Shown here: positions 1-10,900 of the stretch, piece after piece
How positions within the stretch are numbered: the first letter of the stretch is position 1
How the letters are laid out: each line of letters opens with the position of its first letter
Source: Trichosphaerium sp. ATCC 40318
Lineage: Eukaryota > Discosea > Flabellinia > Trichosidae
DNA: 64,000 bases
Direction: 5' to 3'
NCBI GenBank assembly: GCA_038496445.1
Contig: JALMLS010000361.1
Location: 124,001-188,000 of the forward strand
Program-made: the position numbers and the translations under genes
Notes under the pieces: generated by a model
Told to the model about the DNA's origin: nothing
Database searches by the model: none
Seen by the model: only the letters and a program-made list of their open reading frames with translations

Positions 1-1687
1 ATCAAAGCAAAGTCAGCGAAATACCAAACTGCTGGATCTCCTACTTACGATGTAACATTAAACGAACACTCAATCGTCGAACCACTTCCTGATGATCCTG
101 CAATTCCAAAAATGAACTGCAAGTTCACACCAATAGTAGATCTGCCGAAACTCACATTACCATCAATCACTGATGTCCTTGGAGTTCTACGGTATGCAAA
201 GAACTTCTAATAATCTTAGTGCTTACTTTGAAATAACTAGAGATGTTGGTCCTGTTGCAGATGTCGATACAAAGAGAGGCCTATGTCCTAGACGTACAAT
301 GGATGTTGTTGATACTACTTCAGCGATAAGTGTCACACTTTGGGGAGCTACAGCCAATCAATTCAAAGGAAACCAAGGAGACATTGTCATTCTAAAGAAC
401 ATTCGTGTCACTGACTTTAATCGTACGCAATTTGTAGCTTTTGTTGACGTATTATTTTCTTACTTGGTACCTAGAATGCTCACTTGCAGCTAATCCAAGC
501 ACTTCTATTATCATCAATCCAAACGTATCTGAGGTTGACGCCCTTCGCCAATGGGTCCAAACGCAAAGTTTTGATGCTCTATTCAGTATTCCAAGCGTTT
601 CGTCAAAAGGCGTTTCACCAACAAAGTACTAACCAACAGAACCATTACGCAATCTTTCTCACGTGCCTCTTAGGACACCTCTTAATAACAAACCGGCACC
701 AGAAATTACACTCGGAGAACTCACACCTGAACGTGTAGCAAAGGAGCAATACTTTGACGTATCAGGTATGTCTAATTCTGTTCTCGAAGTTGTTTAATCT
801 CACTCTTTGTCAAGTGGCTATCAAGGGATTTGGTAAGAATAGCATGCACTACGAAGGATGTCCTACTTGTAATAAGAAGGTATTGATGGACGATATGAAC
901 CTGTATTACTGCTCAAAGTGCAATGCACAATTTCCAAAACCTGCCTTGAGATATATCTTGTCTGTTCAAGTATGTGATCACACAGGATCCCAATGGTAAG
1001 TGGCTACCAAATCGTTGTTATCTAACTATCATACAGGATGCGTTGCTTTAATGATACTGCTCTTCAGATTCTGGGAGAGCAAAATACTGCGGAACACATG
1101 CAACAACTTCGAGAACAGAACGAAGAAATGTTTGATAAAATACTTGATGACTTAAAGTACAAAGTTCTTACTTTGCGTATCAAAGCAACCTCTGATGTTC
1201 AAGATGATGGGACACCAAGAATGAATATTATCATTTGCAACTCAACGTATGTAGCCTACATATTCAGACATGTGCTAACTTTTGTAGTGATATCAACTTC
1301 AGTGACAGAGGTCAAAACCTACTAGCTATGATTCAAAACGCAGGCACTCTGTCAGACGCACCTCCTCAAAATCAGAATCAAGTTCAACACAACCAAGGCA
1401 ACAACGGACAACACGTCCAAATACCAGATTCTGGGATCTATCCAGATGGTCAGCAGGTGATCAACTTTCAACAGGCACCTCAGCAACAGCAACAGGGCAT
1501 GTACCCTCAACAGCCTCAACAGCCCCAACAGCATCAACAGCAACAGTTTGTATCAGGTGCCCAATATCCGCAACAAGTTCAGCAGATGCAACACGTGCAA
1601 GGGCCAAACTTTGCTCATCCTGGCAACGCTCAACCTGTATCGCATCCTCAACAAAACCCTGTACAAAGGCGCATATTCTCAGCTTAG
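1..1687 (+). CDS. RPA1: Replication protein A 70 kDa subunit (RPA1), 5'-truncated
   Basis: Large subunit of the trimeric single-strand DNA-binding protein used in replication, repair and recombination. The window opens inside DBD-A/B (frame 1). DBD-B follows, with the motif ISVTLWG and the strand around RVTDF, then DBD-C with its zinc ribbon (CPTC and CSKC, about 868-930) and a closing region up to about 1330. The N-terminal DBD-F and most of DBD-A lie outside. Introns I could fix by alignment are 192-219 (28 nt), 423-474 and 586-639, the last with TACTAAC at 627-633; more lie near 768-812, 998-1035 and 1247-1288. Odd feature: about 110 residues of Gln/Pro/Asn-rich sequence follow DBD-C, where RPA1 normally ends. 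The call is secure; exon ends are inferred. Confidence 0.93.
192..219 (+). other. 28-nt spliceosomal intron in RPA1
   Basis: GT at 192-193 and AG at 218-219 join an exon ending in Leu-Arg to one starting Ala-Tyr-Phe-Glu in the DBD-B frame, and removal restores the RPA1 alignment. A TCTAAT-like branch site sits in the middle. Unspliced, the first frame hits a stop at about 208. Confidence 0.75.
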
Positions 1688-1882
1688 TGCTTGAAATGCT
1701 TCCAAATTGTTAAATAAAATTAGACTTGTACAAACACAGCTTCGTTATGAACCGCGTCTCAGTGATATTAAGTAAAATATTTTAGATAACAAAGACATTT
1801 GTTTCAGGTTACGGCAGAAACCCTGCTAATGGTACATCATTTTTTTTTTCAATTCTGTTTTCGAATAAAAACACATAATACT

Positions 1883-3312
1883 TTACAACAAATTACACGA
1901 TTTCTTCATCTTGTGAGATACACTCGCTGACCTAGATCTTGCTTTCCTTGACTCTACTTCATAATCTGCACCACTCTTCTTTGTTTGATTACTTGAACCT
2001 CTAACTAATCTTATAACAGCGAAGAAGCATGCTTGGATATTATCTTCTGTTTTTGCGCTTGTCTCTATTAATTTTAAGTGATGACTTTTTGCATATTCTA
2101 AAGCCTCAGCCATTGGAACTTGTCTATGTTGACTAAGATCACACTTATTTCCTGCAACTACTATTGGCACATCCACACAGTCTTTAGCACGAAGGATATT
2201 TTCGCGTATTTCATCTACTTTTTCGAATGTCTCACGGTCTGTTATGTCCTGTTAAAGTAAAGTAAGAGAAAATACAGCCAAAAAAAACCATTGTGAATAA
2301 AACAACCCGGACTTGTAGAAAAGGTTGGACAAATTTATGAAATATTGCTTACCGCGGAGGTAAAAAAAGCACGAATCGCGGAAAGCGAACTTCCATTAAC
2401 AAGAAAAGGCAAAAAAAAAATGCTGTTTAGTTTTAGCAGACTTTTTGTCATCAAAATACTATTTGCGTGATAGGTGTGGTAATAAACAATCTCATACAAA
2501 TGATACCAAAAATAAAAAACGGTAAGGTGTTTTGTAAGTAAAACAAAAAAGATAAAAATAACACGATCACGTGTACGATAAGTACAAGCATCTCCAACAC
2601 GAATCAGTACAAGTGTGTTATTTTTATCTCTCCACTTGATATTAATTTGTAATCCTACGTATACTATCACAAAGCCTTGTCCTTGTTTAAGATAATAATG
2701 CTCCATTGCAGAGTATTCTTCACTTCCTGCTGTATCGAGAATCTGAGTTTCAAGAGAGAAAACAGTTAGTAAAAAAAAAATAAAAAGAACGGAGATGTGA
2801 AAATTAATATTGTACATCTACTATGCAAGGCACGTTATCAATCGTCACTGGTTTACGGTAACTAAAATACCGTCAAATCGATAAACTGTTGATATGTTCT
2901 TTTTTTTTTTGTCACGTGTACTTGTCTTCAATCGTCGGATCTTGAAAAAAATCAAAATTAAATTACAATTCGAAAAAAAACGTTAACGGTCATCAGTATG
3001 TACCATAGCGCTCCACAAATGTCCCAATCGTAAATCTTAAAGTAAGGGAAGACTTGCCTATAATAAAAGGTAAGAGTAATGAATGCGTTTTATAAAGCGC
3101 CAGGCGTAGTCTCAAAGATGAAAGAGCTAATTATGAAGTTTGTGGTAAATCATCATTTTATTGGTGGACGAGTTTTTATCGAACGAGAACGTACCAACAC
3201 CAGCCGTGCCTTTCATAGCTACTTTAATGATTTGGTGCGTGCTAGCTGATGTATTTCTTCTTCTGCCTCTTACACTGCCATAGCCGGTTTTTAATTTCCC
3301 GTACATAGACAT
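1883..3312 (-). CDS. Ras-family small GTPase with CAAX box
   Basis: A membrane-anchored GTP switch. In order: a basic N-terminal extension of about 30 residues; G1 GTAGVGKSSL, split by an intron; effector loop YDPTIEDKY; G3 DTAGSEEYSAM; G4 NKCD; G5 ETSAK; and a C-terminal CNLL CAAX box, whose final Leu predicts geranylgeranylation. The Ras/Rap subfamily is clear from the effector loop. Two catalytic positions are unusual: the Gly12 equivalent is Ala and the Gln61 equivalent is Ser, which predicts weak GTP hydrolysis. There are about six exons, with coding pieces near 3127-3312, 3000-3063, 2900-2945, 2820-2860, 2690-2755 and 1883-2250. Start is the Met-Ser-Met at about 3312; the next Met (3306) is equally possible. 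It converges on RPA1. Confidence 0.88.
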
Positions 3313-3670
3313 TACAAAAGGGGTGATAGGTAATCTACAAAGTACGTGACTTAGCGTGAATTGCTTTTTTTTTGTTTTCACAACCTATCCCTCTAAGAAG
3401 CCACAGACTGCTATAAAAACGCATGAATACGCGAGAAAAGCTTATTTTAAACATCAAAGACGCATTATAAGTGACTTTAAATCAAATAGTCTAAAAACTG
3501 CATCCAGGTAGTAACGAAACCAGTTTTTTTTATTATTACAAGGCGGTAAATGCTTTAAAAATTGTGGTACAATTCTTAGCCTTTTTTTTGAATAATTGAC
3601 ATCATCCGCCTTGGTGATGCAAGTTATGAGCTTCTTAGTTCTCCTTCAAAACAAACATAAGTAAGAGAGT

Positions 3671-5503
3671 TCAAGGAAGCTAAAGTAGTGCTTTGTGCAA
3701 GTTCGAGGTTTCGTGAAAAAGCGGGAGAAAAAAGAAAATACGTACAACGCTTGAAAGAGGTTGATAAGCAGGCTCAGATTTACGCTTAATGATGAAGTAT
3801 ACAAGTGCAATAAGAGCACCGACTCCTAAAACGCAAGCGATGACAATACCAGCGATAACACTACCAGGTAGACCTTTCTTAGAAGGTGGTGGTGTTGATC
3901 CAGCAGTTGGGGCTGCAGGAGGAGGAGTAGTTGGTGCGTTTTCGGCAACTACGGCAGTAACTTCGAACTCGCTGAAAGCTTTTAAAAAGTGTGAGCTCAA
4001 GTCGTATAAAGTGTATCATTGACATACCTCCACCTGATACCAAAGCTTTAAGGTCAGTGAGAAGCTTTTCTTCAGTAGTATCAATGAGAGAAGCATTGAC
4101 AAAAATCGTTATTACAGGAAGTGGTGCTGTAGGAGCAACGGTTGTGTTGGCTGGTACTGATGGAGTAGCGGTAGTTGGAGGAACAGTTGAGTTGCTTGGT
4201 ACTGATGGAGTAGCGGTAGTTGGAGGAACAGTTGAGTTAGTTGGTACTGATGGAGTAGCGGTAGTTGGAGGAACGGTTGTGTTGGCTGATTGCGATGGAG
4301 TAGCGGTTGTTGGGGGAACGGTTGAGTTGCTTGGTTCTGATGGAGTAGCGGTAGTTGGAGGAACAGTTGTTGTGTTTTCTGTAGAACGCTTAGTTGCAGC
4401 TGTAGGAGACTCGGTTGTTGGTGGTTCGCTTGATGGTGGGGCAGTGGTTGGAGCATCTGTTGTTGGTGCATCCGTAGTTGGAGCACTTGTGGTTGGAGCA
4501 TCTGTAGTTGGAGCGCCTGTTGTTGGTGCATCTGTAGTTGGAGCGCCTGTTGTTGGTGCATCTGTAGTTGGAGCGCCGGTTGTTGGAGGAACGGTCGTGT
4601 TAGCTGGTACTGGAGCAACAGTTGTGTTACCTGGCACTGGAGCAACGGTTGTGTTACCTGGTGTTGGAGCAACAGTTGTGTTGCCTGGTACTGGAGCAAC
4701 AGTTGTGTTACTAGGTGTTGGAGCAACAGTTGTGTTACTTGGTGTTGGAGCAACGGTGGTGTTGCTTGGCACTGTTGGGGCAACAGTTGTGTTACTAGGT
4801 TCTGGTGTAGGTGGTGGAGTAGGTTTGCACGGATTGTATCCACCAAAAGAGTAGGCGTCTTCCAGTTGCTTTGTTTCGCGAGCCAAAAGTGGCAAGAAAT
4901 CCTCAAAGTTCTCAGGGCATTTTTCTACCGTGAATGTAAGGTAAAAGTCCCGTAGTGGAACAGTTGGAGCTACAGTTGTTGGAGCAACGGTTGTGTTGGC
5001 TGGGTGTGTTGGAGGGACGGTTGTGTTGGCTGGGTGTGTTGGAGGGACAGTTGTGTTGCTTGGTGCTGATGGAGTAACAGTAGTTGGAGGAACAATTGAG
5101 TTAGTTGGTACTGATGGAGTAGCAGTAGTTGGAGGAACGGTTGAGTTACTTGGTACTGATGGAGTAACGGTAGTTGGAGGAACAATTGAGTTAGTTGATG
5201 GAGTAGCGGTAGTTGGAGGAACAGTTGAGTTGCTTGGTTCTGATGGGCTAACGGTAGTTGGTGGAACGGCTGTGTTTGTTTGATCTATTATGTTGTTAAC
5301 TTTTTGCGTTACACAAACCGTTCCCAAATTTGCATTTGTTCATGGCAAAAAGAAAAGGAAAAGTACTATTCATGGTCTTAAAACAAGTGTGTGTACGTAC
5401 CATCAGTAGATAGTCTGTTTTGGTTGTTTGAACTTGAGTACGCGGTAACAGTTGTACACAATACTGCAAGAGCTAGAGCTAGAAAAAAAGAGCGGGAGAT
5501 CAT
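3671..5503 (-). CDS. Mucin-like type I membrane protein
   Basis: Probable heavily glycosylated surface protein. The first exon (5503 to about 5402) encodes a signal peptide (MISRSFFLALALAVL). After one intron come long Thr/Pro/Ser repeats: a 15-residue unit (ATPSVPSNSTVPPTT and variants), a 9-residue unit (PSNTTVAPT) and a 5-residue unit (APTTD/G), with many NST/NTT sequons. Two non-repetitive modules interrupt them: one around 4820-4960 starting DFYLTFTVEKCPENF, the other around 3960-4120 starting ITIFVNASLIDTTEE. Near the C-terminus a segment GSVIAGIVIACVLGVGALIA is a transmembrane helix, followed by IIKRKSEP and a short tail after a last intron. No enzyme domain seen. Both modules look like beta-alpha-beta folds, but I cannot name them. 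Confidence 0.8.
4130..5270 (-). repeat. Degenerate tandem repeats coding for mucin domain
   Basis: Units of 45, 27 and 15 bp in tandem, matching the 15-, 9- and 5-residue protein periods. Low complexity keeps several other frames open on both strands across the array. Confidence 0.85.
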
Positions 5504-5721
5504 GGTCTCAGAGTTGCTTCGTGTTTTGCCGAACAGTTTAAAATGAAGACAATTTTTTGACTAAATCCGGATTATGTTCCACAACATTTCTCAAATATTA
5601 ATATACTCAACAGTCGCGTCACACCAAACTACAAATTTGTTTTTCGTGAGATGCTTTTTGGTAGGCCTTAACCAATAGTGCTTAAGTTGTTCCCCAAAAA
5701 AAATAAACAACAAAGTTCGGA
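5504..5721. promoter_or_regulatory. Divergent intergenic region, mucin-like gene / LCB1
   Basis: Only 218 bp separate two start codons on opposite strands, so both promoters must lie here or in the 5' exons. I see no TATA box or other named element I would defend. Confidence 0.4.
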
Positions 5722-7706
5722 ATGCTTGGGGTGTTAGGGTACTTGGTCGAAAAGGCGCCATTGTTGTTAGGTTATGAGCTGCATTTCGTTATTGAAGCAG
5801 TCATGTTTGCGCTGATTATCTACTTGTTTTTACAACGCCGCTACAAAGTGAAAGAAGAATCAGAGAGCCTCACTGAGTCTGTATGCGCCCCAACCAAAAA
5901 AAAAGTGTAACTAAAACATTTCGTAGGAAGTACAAGAGTTAATTACAAGTTGGAAACCACAACCACTAGTACCAAAAACGGTTGTAGGTGAGCAAACGGC
6001 TCGTCACGAATTGGTAAGTGTTAGTTTGCCCGAATTGTCACAAAGCGATTCTGCAGCTCTGTCTCACAATGTTTAGGTCGTAGACGGTGCCAATGGTAGA
6101 CAAATCACTGCTAATGGAGTCCAATACTTGAGTTTCGTTTGTGGAAGCGTACTTGGCTTGCACACTCATCCAGAGGTTATAAACGCGGCTACGTCATGCA
6201 TGGACGACTATGGCGTCGGAAGTTGCGGTCCAAGAGGTTTTTACGGCTCTTTGGCTCCACACGAAAATTTGGAAAGCCGCGCAGCGACTTTCATGAACAC
6301 TGATGGCTCAGTTTTGTTTTCTAACAACTTTGCAAACATTTCATCAGTATGCCACATTTTGTACTATAATGACTGGTGTTAATCCTTCTGTTAGGTTATA
6401 CCAGCGCTAGCAAATTGCGATGATATACTCATAGTGTACGCAAACACTTTTGTTTTTTTATTCCTCTGTGTTAATTTACGGCCCTTGTGTTTATTGTTGT
6501 GTAGTGATAAGGCCGTCACACTTGCTGTACAAATAGGTTGCAAGTTATCTCGCGCAAATTTGAATTGGTTCGCTCATAATGATGTCAAGGATCTAGAGCG
6601 CGTATGTCTTGATTTAAATTATGTTTTTAATGTTTATACGGTGTTAGGTATTACAATCTTTCCAAGAGCATTTCAAGGCAAAGCGTAAACGTATATGGGT
6701 TGTGTTAGAAGGCATTTACAAAAACACTGGAGGTTAGTAGCAGGTTTTGAAAATGATTTACAAAATGAAACAAGTATTTTTTTGAAACGAAATTAACTTT
6801 TTTGTAGACATCGCACCACTCCCTGCTATTATGGAACTAAAGAAAAACTGGCCATTCCGATTGATGATCGACGAGACGGTTTCTTTCGGTGTCTTAGGAG
6901 ATAGTGGTCGCGGAATATCTGAGCATTTCAACATTGACGTACTAAGCCATTAGTAAACAGTTTTCAAAATGCTCACTATTGTCGTAGAGTAAAGATATTG
7001 AAATCATCACTGCTGGTATTGCAAACTCAGTAGGTTGCTCAGGAGGTTTGGCATGGGGTAATAAAGCTCTTGTTCACCACATGGTACGCGTAGTAATAAA
7101 ATTTTTTATCATTATTATTATGTTAAAACTTTTTTTTTTCAATAGCGACTAAACTGCAGTGGTTATGTATTCTCTTGCTCTCTACCACCATTTGTATCAG
7201 CTGCAGCTTCAAAAGCTATTGATCTTATCGAAGGCGGCACTCTACAAATACCTCTTAAGGCTAGATTAAGACAAATATACCAAGGTACTTACCTTTCTTT
7301 TGAAAAAAATTTGAAGAAGAACGCATGTTCTAACTTGTATTTTAGCGATTCCAAGCATCCAAGGATTAAAGTGTACATCTAAATTTCCTTCACCTCTCAT
7401 ACACCTTCGCTTGGCTGAGCCTTCAGTCTCTGTTGAAACAGATAAACAAGTTTTACAAAAAATCGAAGCAATGCTACAACAAAATAATATTTTGGTGCAA
7501 TCTAGTAATTACTCTGATATGGAGAGGTATGGCACAATTTTTTCTCATTTGAGAAAGTTGATCAACTACTCACGTCTGTTTTTTGTAGATTTGAACCACC
7601 ACCATCTATCATGGTTCGCGTGATGGCGCAACATACAGAAGAAGATATTGTTAAATGTGTAGATGCTCTTCGTGACGCCACCAAATCTGTTCTGGCTGAT
7701 CAATAA
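5722..7706 (+). CDS. Serine palmitoyltransferase long-chain base subunit 1
   Basis: Non-catalytic LCB1/SPTLC1 subunit of the ER enzyme that condenses serine with palmitoyl-CoA, the first step of sphingolipid synthesis. The N-terminal exon carries a membrane helix (residues about 18-40), then the family motif WKPQPLVP, then the PLP-transferase fold: LSFVCGSVLGL, GSCGPRGFYGS, DETVSFGVLG and a segment ending GYVFSCSLPPFVSAAA. Position after the HGR-like motif (GRGISEHFNI) and lack of the PLP lysine in the region about 6990-7060 (ANSVGCSGG) fit LCB1 rather than LCB2. Small introns lie, for example, at about 5881-5933 and 6013-6076. The last exon ends SVLADQ before TAA at 7704-7706. LCB2 is not in this window. 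Confidence 0.9.
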
Positions 7707-7901
7707 ACGCTAACTTAATCATTGCTGGCATTTTTGAAGTGCTTGTAAGATTAAATTTGTAGAATGTAGAGTTTGTAATGAAGTTGTAGTGTAGATCTAA
7801 ATAGCCGCAAACAACATTTGTGTTCTGACATTAAGCAAGGAAATTGACGCTTCGCTCTTAATTTTTTTTGTAAAACAACAGATTTTATTCGTTACAACAC
7901 C

Positions 7902-10900
7902 ATGGCAGGTGCAAGCCCAGATGAATTAGAGGCTCTACGCATAACTGCCATGCGTACTATGTTAGGAACAGAAAAAGAGGAAGGAGAGCTGTCTGATGAC
8001 GAAACAGCCGCTGAGATACGCCCTGCACTCTCGAGAGACAAGAAAAGAGGTGCTCAGACGCGTTTTTCAAATCAGCGCAGGATCATTTCTACATCAACAA
8101 ATGTCGATGACGTTGACTTTTCAGAGCTATTGGAGGCGCACAATACTGCACAGATAGTAAACCAACGAAAAGAAAGGATTGAACAAGAAAAGTAAGGTTT
8201 ATACATTGTTATTATTGGCTGATACCAATCCATTAGAAAAGTAGACGAGAGGACTGTGACTGCATCTCGCTTATTGACAAGGTAAATAAAATTTTTGGTG
8301 CTATTTGACGTTATGAAAGCGTAGAGAACCGTGTAGGAGCTGTGTACAACAGCGTAACCAAAATGTGAAACTTTACAAAACTAATCTTTTTCAGGGCGTC
8401 TGTAGGCACTCGAGCGTACGCACAAAACGACACAAGTGCCAGTGGGAGCCAAGGAAATCAACAAAACAAACAAAATTTCAGCAACGCTTCAACATCTCGT
8501 GAGTTTTTGCCTTTAGTAACGCCACTGCTTATACTATTCTAGCTGTAGAATTCGCGGAGCCACCACTAACTCAGACAGTCGACATGGACACGGATGATGA
8601 CCCAAGCGACGCTTCTTATTATAACGTAATACCAAGCTCTCTTAAAAATACAGAAGCAAATAGCTCTATACATGGCAATGGCTCTGAAGCCACCACGAGT
8701 GCTGCAGATCCTATGCAAATTGAAAAAAAGTATGGAAAGAAAATATCATTTATTACATCCTCACGATGTGTAGGCGACCTAGAAGAGATAATAGAAACCC
8801 ATTTATCATTACCATCGGGGAGGATTCTTCAGAGTCTTCAGACGAAGAACAAGATGCTGACTACGAGCAACGTGCTGTTTCTGTCTTAGATGCTATTAAA
8901 TTACAACTCAGTAAGCAAGAGAAGGCTGGAGCGTCTAGTGGCAACAATTTTACTCCACTCCAAGCTAAACGAAACGAGCTGAGCAACCAAGAGCGTATAC
9001 GCAAGATGAAGGAGGAGATAGCAAGACGAGAACAAGAATTGGCGAGAAGAAAAGGTCTCACAGCGAAAAGAATGTCAAAATCAATGACTGGCGGGTCAGC
9101 AAAAAAGAATAATACGTCTCTAGTTACCCAAGGATCAAAGCCAACAACAAAAAGAGCTGCATCACCCACAGTTAGTTCATCAACGAATCAGACCAAGGCC
9201 ACCTCTAACGGAACTGGGTCAAGAAAACAGGGACCACCAAAAACTGGTATTAAACGCAAGGCGTCAGCTATTGAACCATTGATGAGTAACGGAAGCAATA
9301 CAAATAACCCTCAAAAGAAGCGAAGTATTCAACCACAAAGTGCGAGTAAGCGAACACCAACAGGAATTACACCAAAGCGATCACTTGCGCGTTCTCATGA
9401 TAAAGAAACTACCAATGTTAACAGACGATCCAAAGACATTGCTTCAACAACACAAAAAATCGATGACTTGGAACAAGAACTCAATGTACTACGACGAGAA
9501 CTCTCAATTAAGCGCGATAAGGAAATAGAGAGCAACAAAGAAGAAACTCATTTCAGAGACAAGATTGATGCTTCTATTGTTTCTCAGCGTATCGTGCGAG
9601 CTGAGATTAGTTACCTTCAAGGAAAATTGGAAGAGCATGAACGTAATGAAGACAATTACCGAAAGGAATTACGTATTATCTCACGTGATCGTGAGCGTAT
9701 CAAACGTTCAATTGTTAGATACCAAGATGATATTGAACACACCACAGCAACTCTTGATAAGGCAAAGATCAAGTTAGAAAAGCTTGATATTGAAGAAAAG
9801 ATTTTACAGTCTGCAGCAAAAAATTATAAAACACTTCTAGCAGCAAATCGTGCGCCTGGTACGAACATCAGTTGTTCAATCATTCACGTTTTAATACTTT
9901 GTATTACTAGATGCGCCTGTACAAGCTCAAACAGTAGGGAGCAATAATAGATCAATAAGTCAAGATGTAGAGATGACGCCGGCACCACCGCTTCGACCCC
10001 CACAGCCACCGGAACCTAAGCAGCCACCATCTACTAAAGTTAATCCGCCTACAACAACTAAATCCACAGCAAAGGAGTCCAATACAACACAAAAGACTGT
10101 TGCTGCTCCCAGTGTTGTATCAAAGGCTACCAAACAGCCTACTAGCAAAGCTCCTGCGCCTTCCAAACCGAAGAAGTCAATTCCAGCAAAGCGCTCTACT
10201 AGTAAAGCGCCACGGCCTTCTATAGCTAAGAAGCCACAGCCTGCAAGGAAGAAAAGTGTACCAAAAGGAAAAAAACAAGTAACTCCTGCACCCAAGAAAG
10301 TACCACGGAATCCTCTGTTCGAAGCTTCATTACCTCCTCACTTGTTGATGGTACGTTCTACTGTCTAACAAACACTGGTTAATATAACATTCATAGAGCA
10401 TCGACAAGCTATCACAAGATGCATCCCCTTTTTGTATTTTAGGTGGAAAGCAATATGAGCAACAAAGTAACGCCAACGAAGAGTTTCATTTTGATCTTGA
10501 TTCTGAAAATCTACCAGAAGTGCGATTTTTAACTTTTTTTTGGTTTTGATTCAGAATTGTAATTTAACTTTATACTTAGGCAGCGCAAGAAAATACAACA
10601 CCTCTTTTGGGTATTAAGTCGTACAGGTTAAATCCTAGTTTCTCTAGTCCTTTAACTTCAAAGACGTATTCCAATAAGATTGATCCATTTAATATTCTTT
10701 GTCGTTTTGATTTACATGGAACGTGCCAAGATGCTGAATGCCCATGGTACCATTTTTGTGTATTTTTAAACTATTTAACTTTCTATTGTCTAGGCAACAC
10801 GAACGCGACTATACACTTTCTGATGACGAACTTTTACAAGATATCGCTAGCTATGTCCATATTCGAGGTACTGTACACTTCACAGATATGGTATAATGAC

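Noticed and set aside
3691-3720. Similarity of about 24/30 bases to 14596-14625 (core TCGAGGTTTC)
   Set aside because: At this identity chance matches are expected in a 64-kb AT-rich window; no structure or common context found.
3991-4854. Plus-strand open frame of 287 codons, Gly/Val-rich
   Set aside because: It is the antisense reading of the mucin repeats; low complexity keeps the frame open. The minus-strand gene has signal peptide, introns and membrane helix.
4112-4906. Minus-strand Gln/Leu-rich open frame
   Set aside because: Alternative frame of the same mucin repeats.
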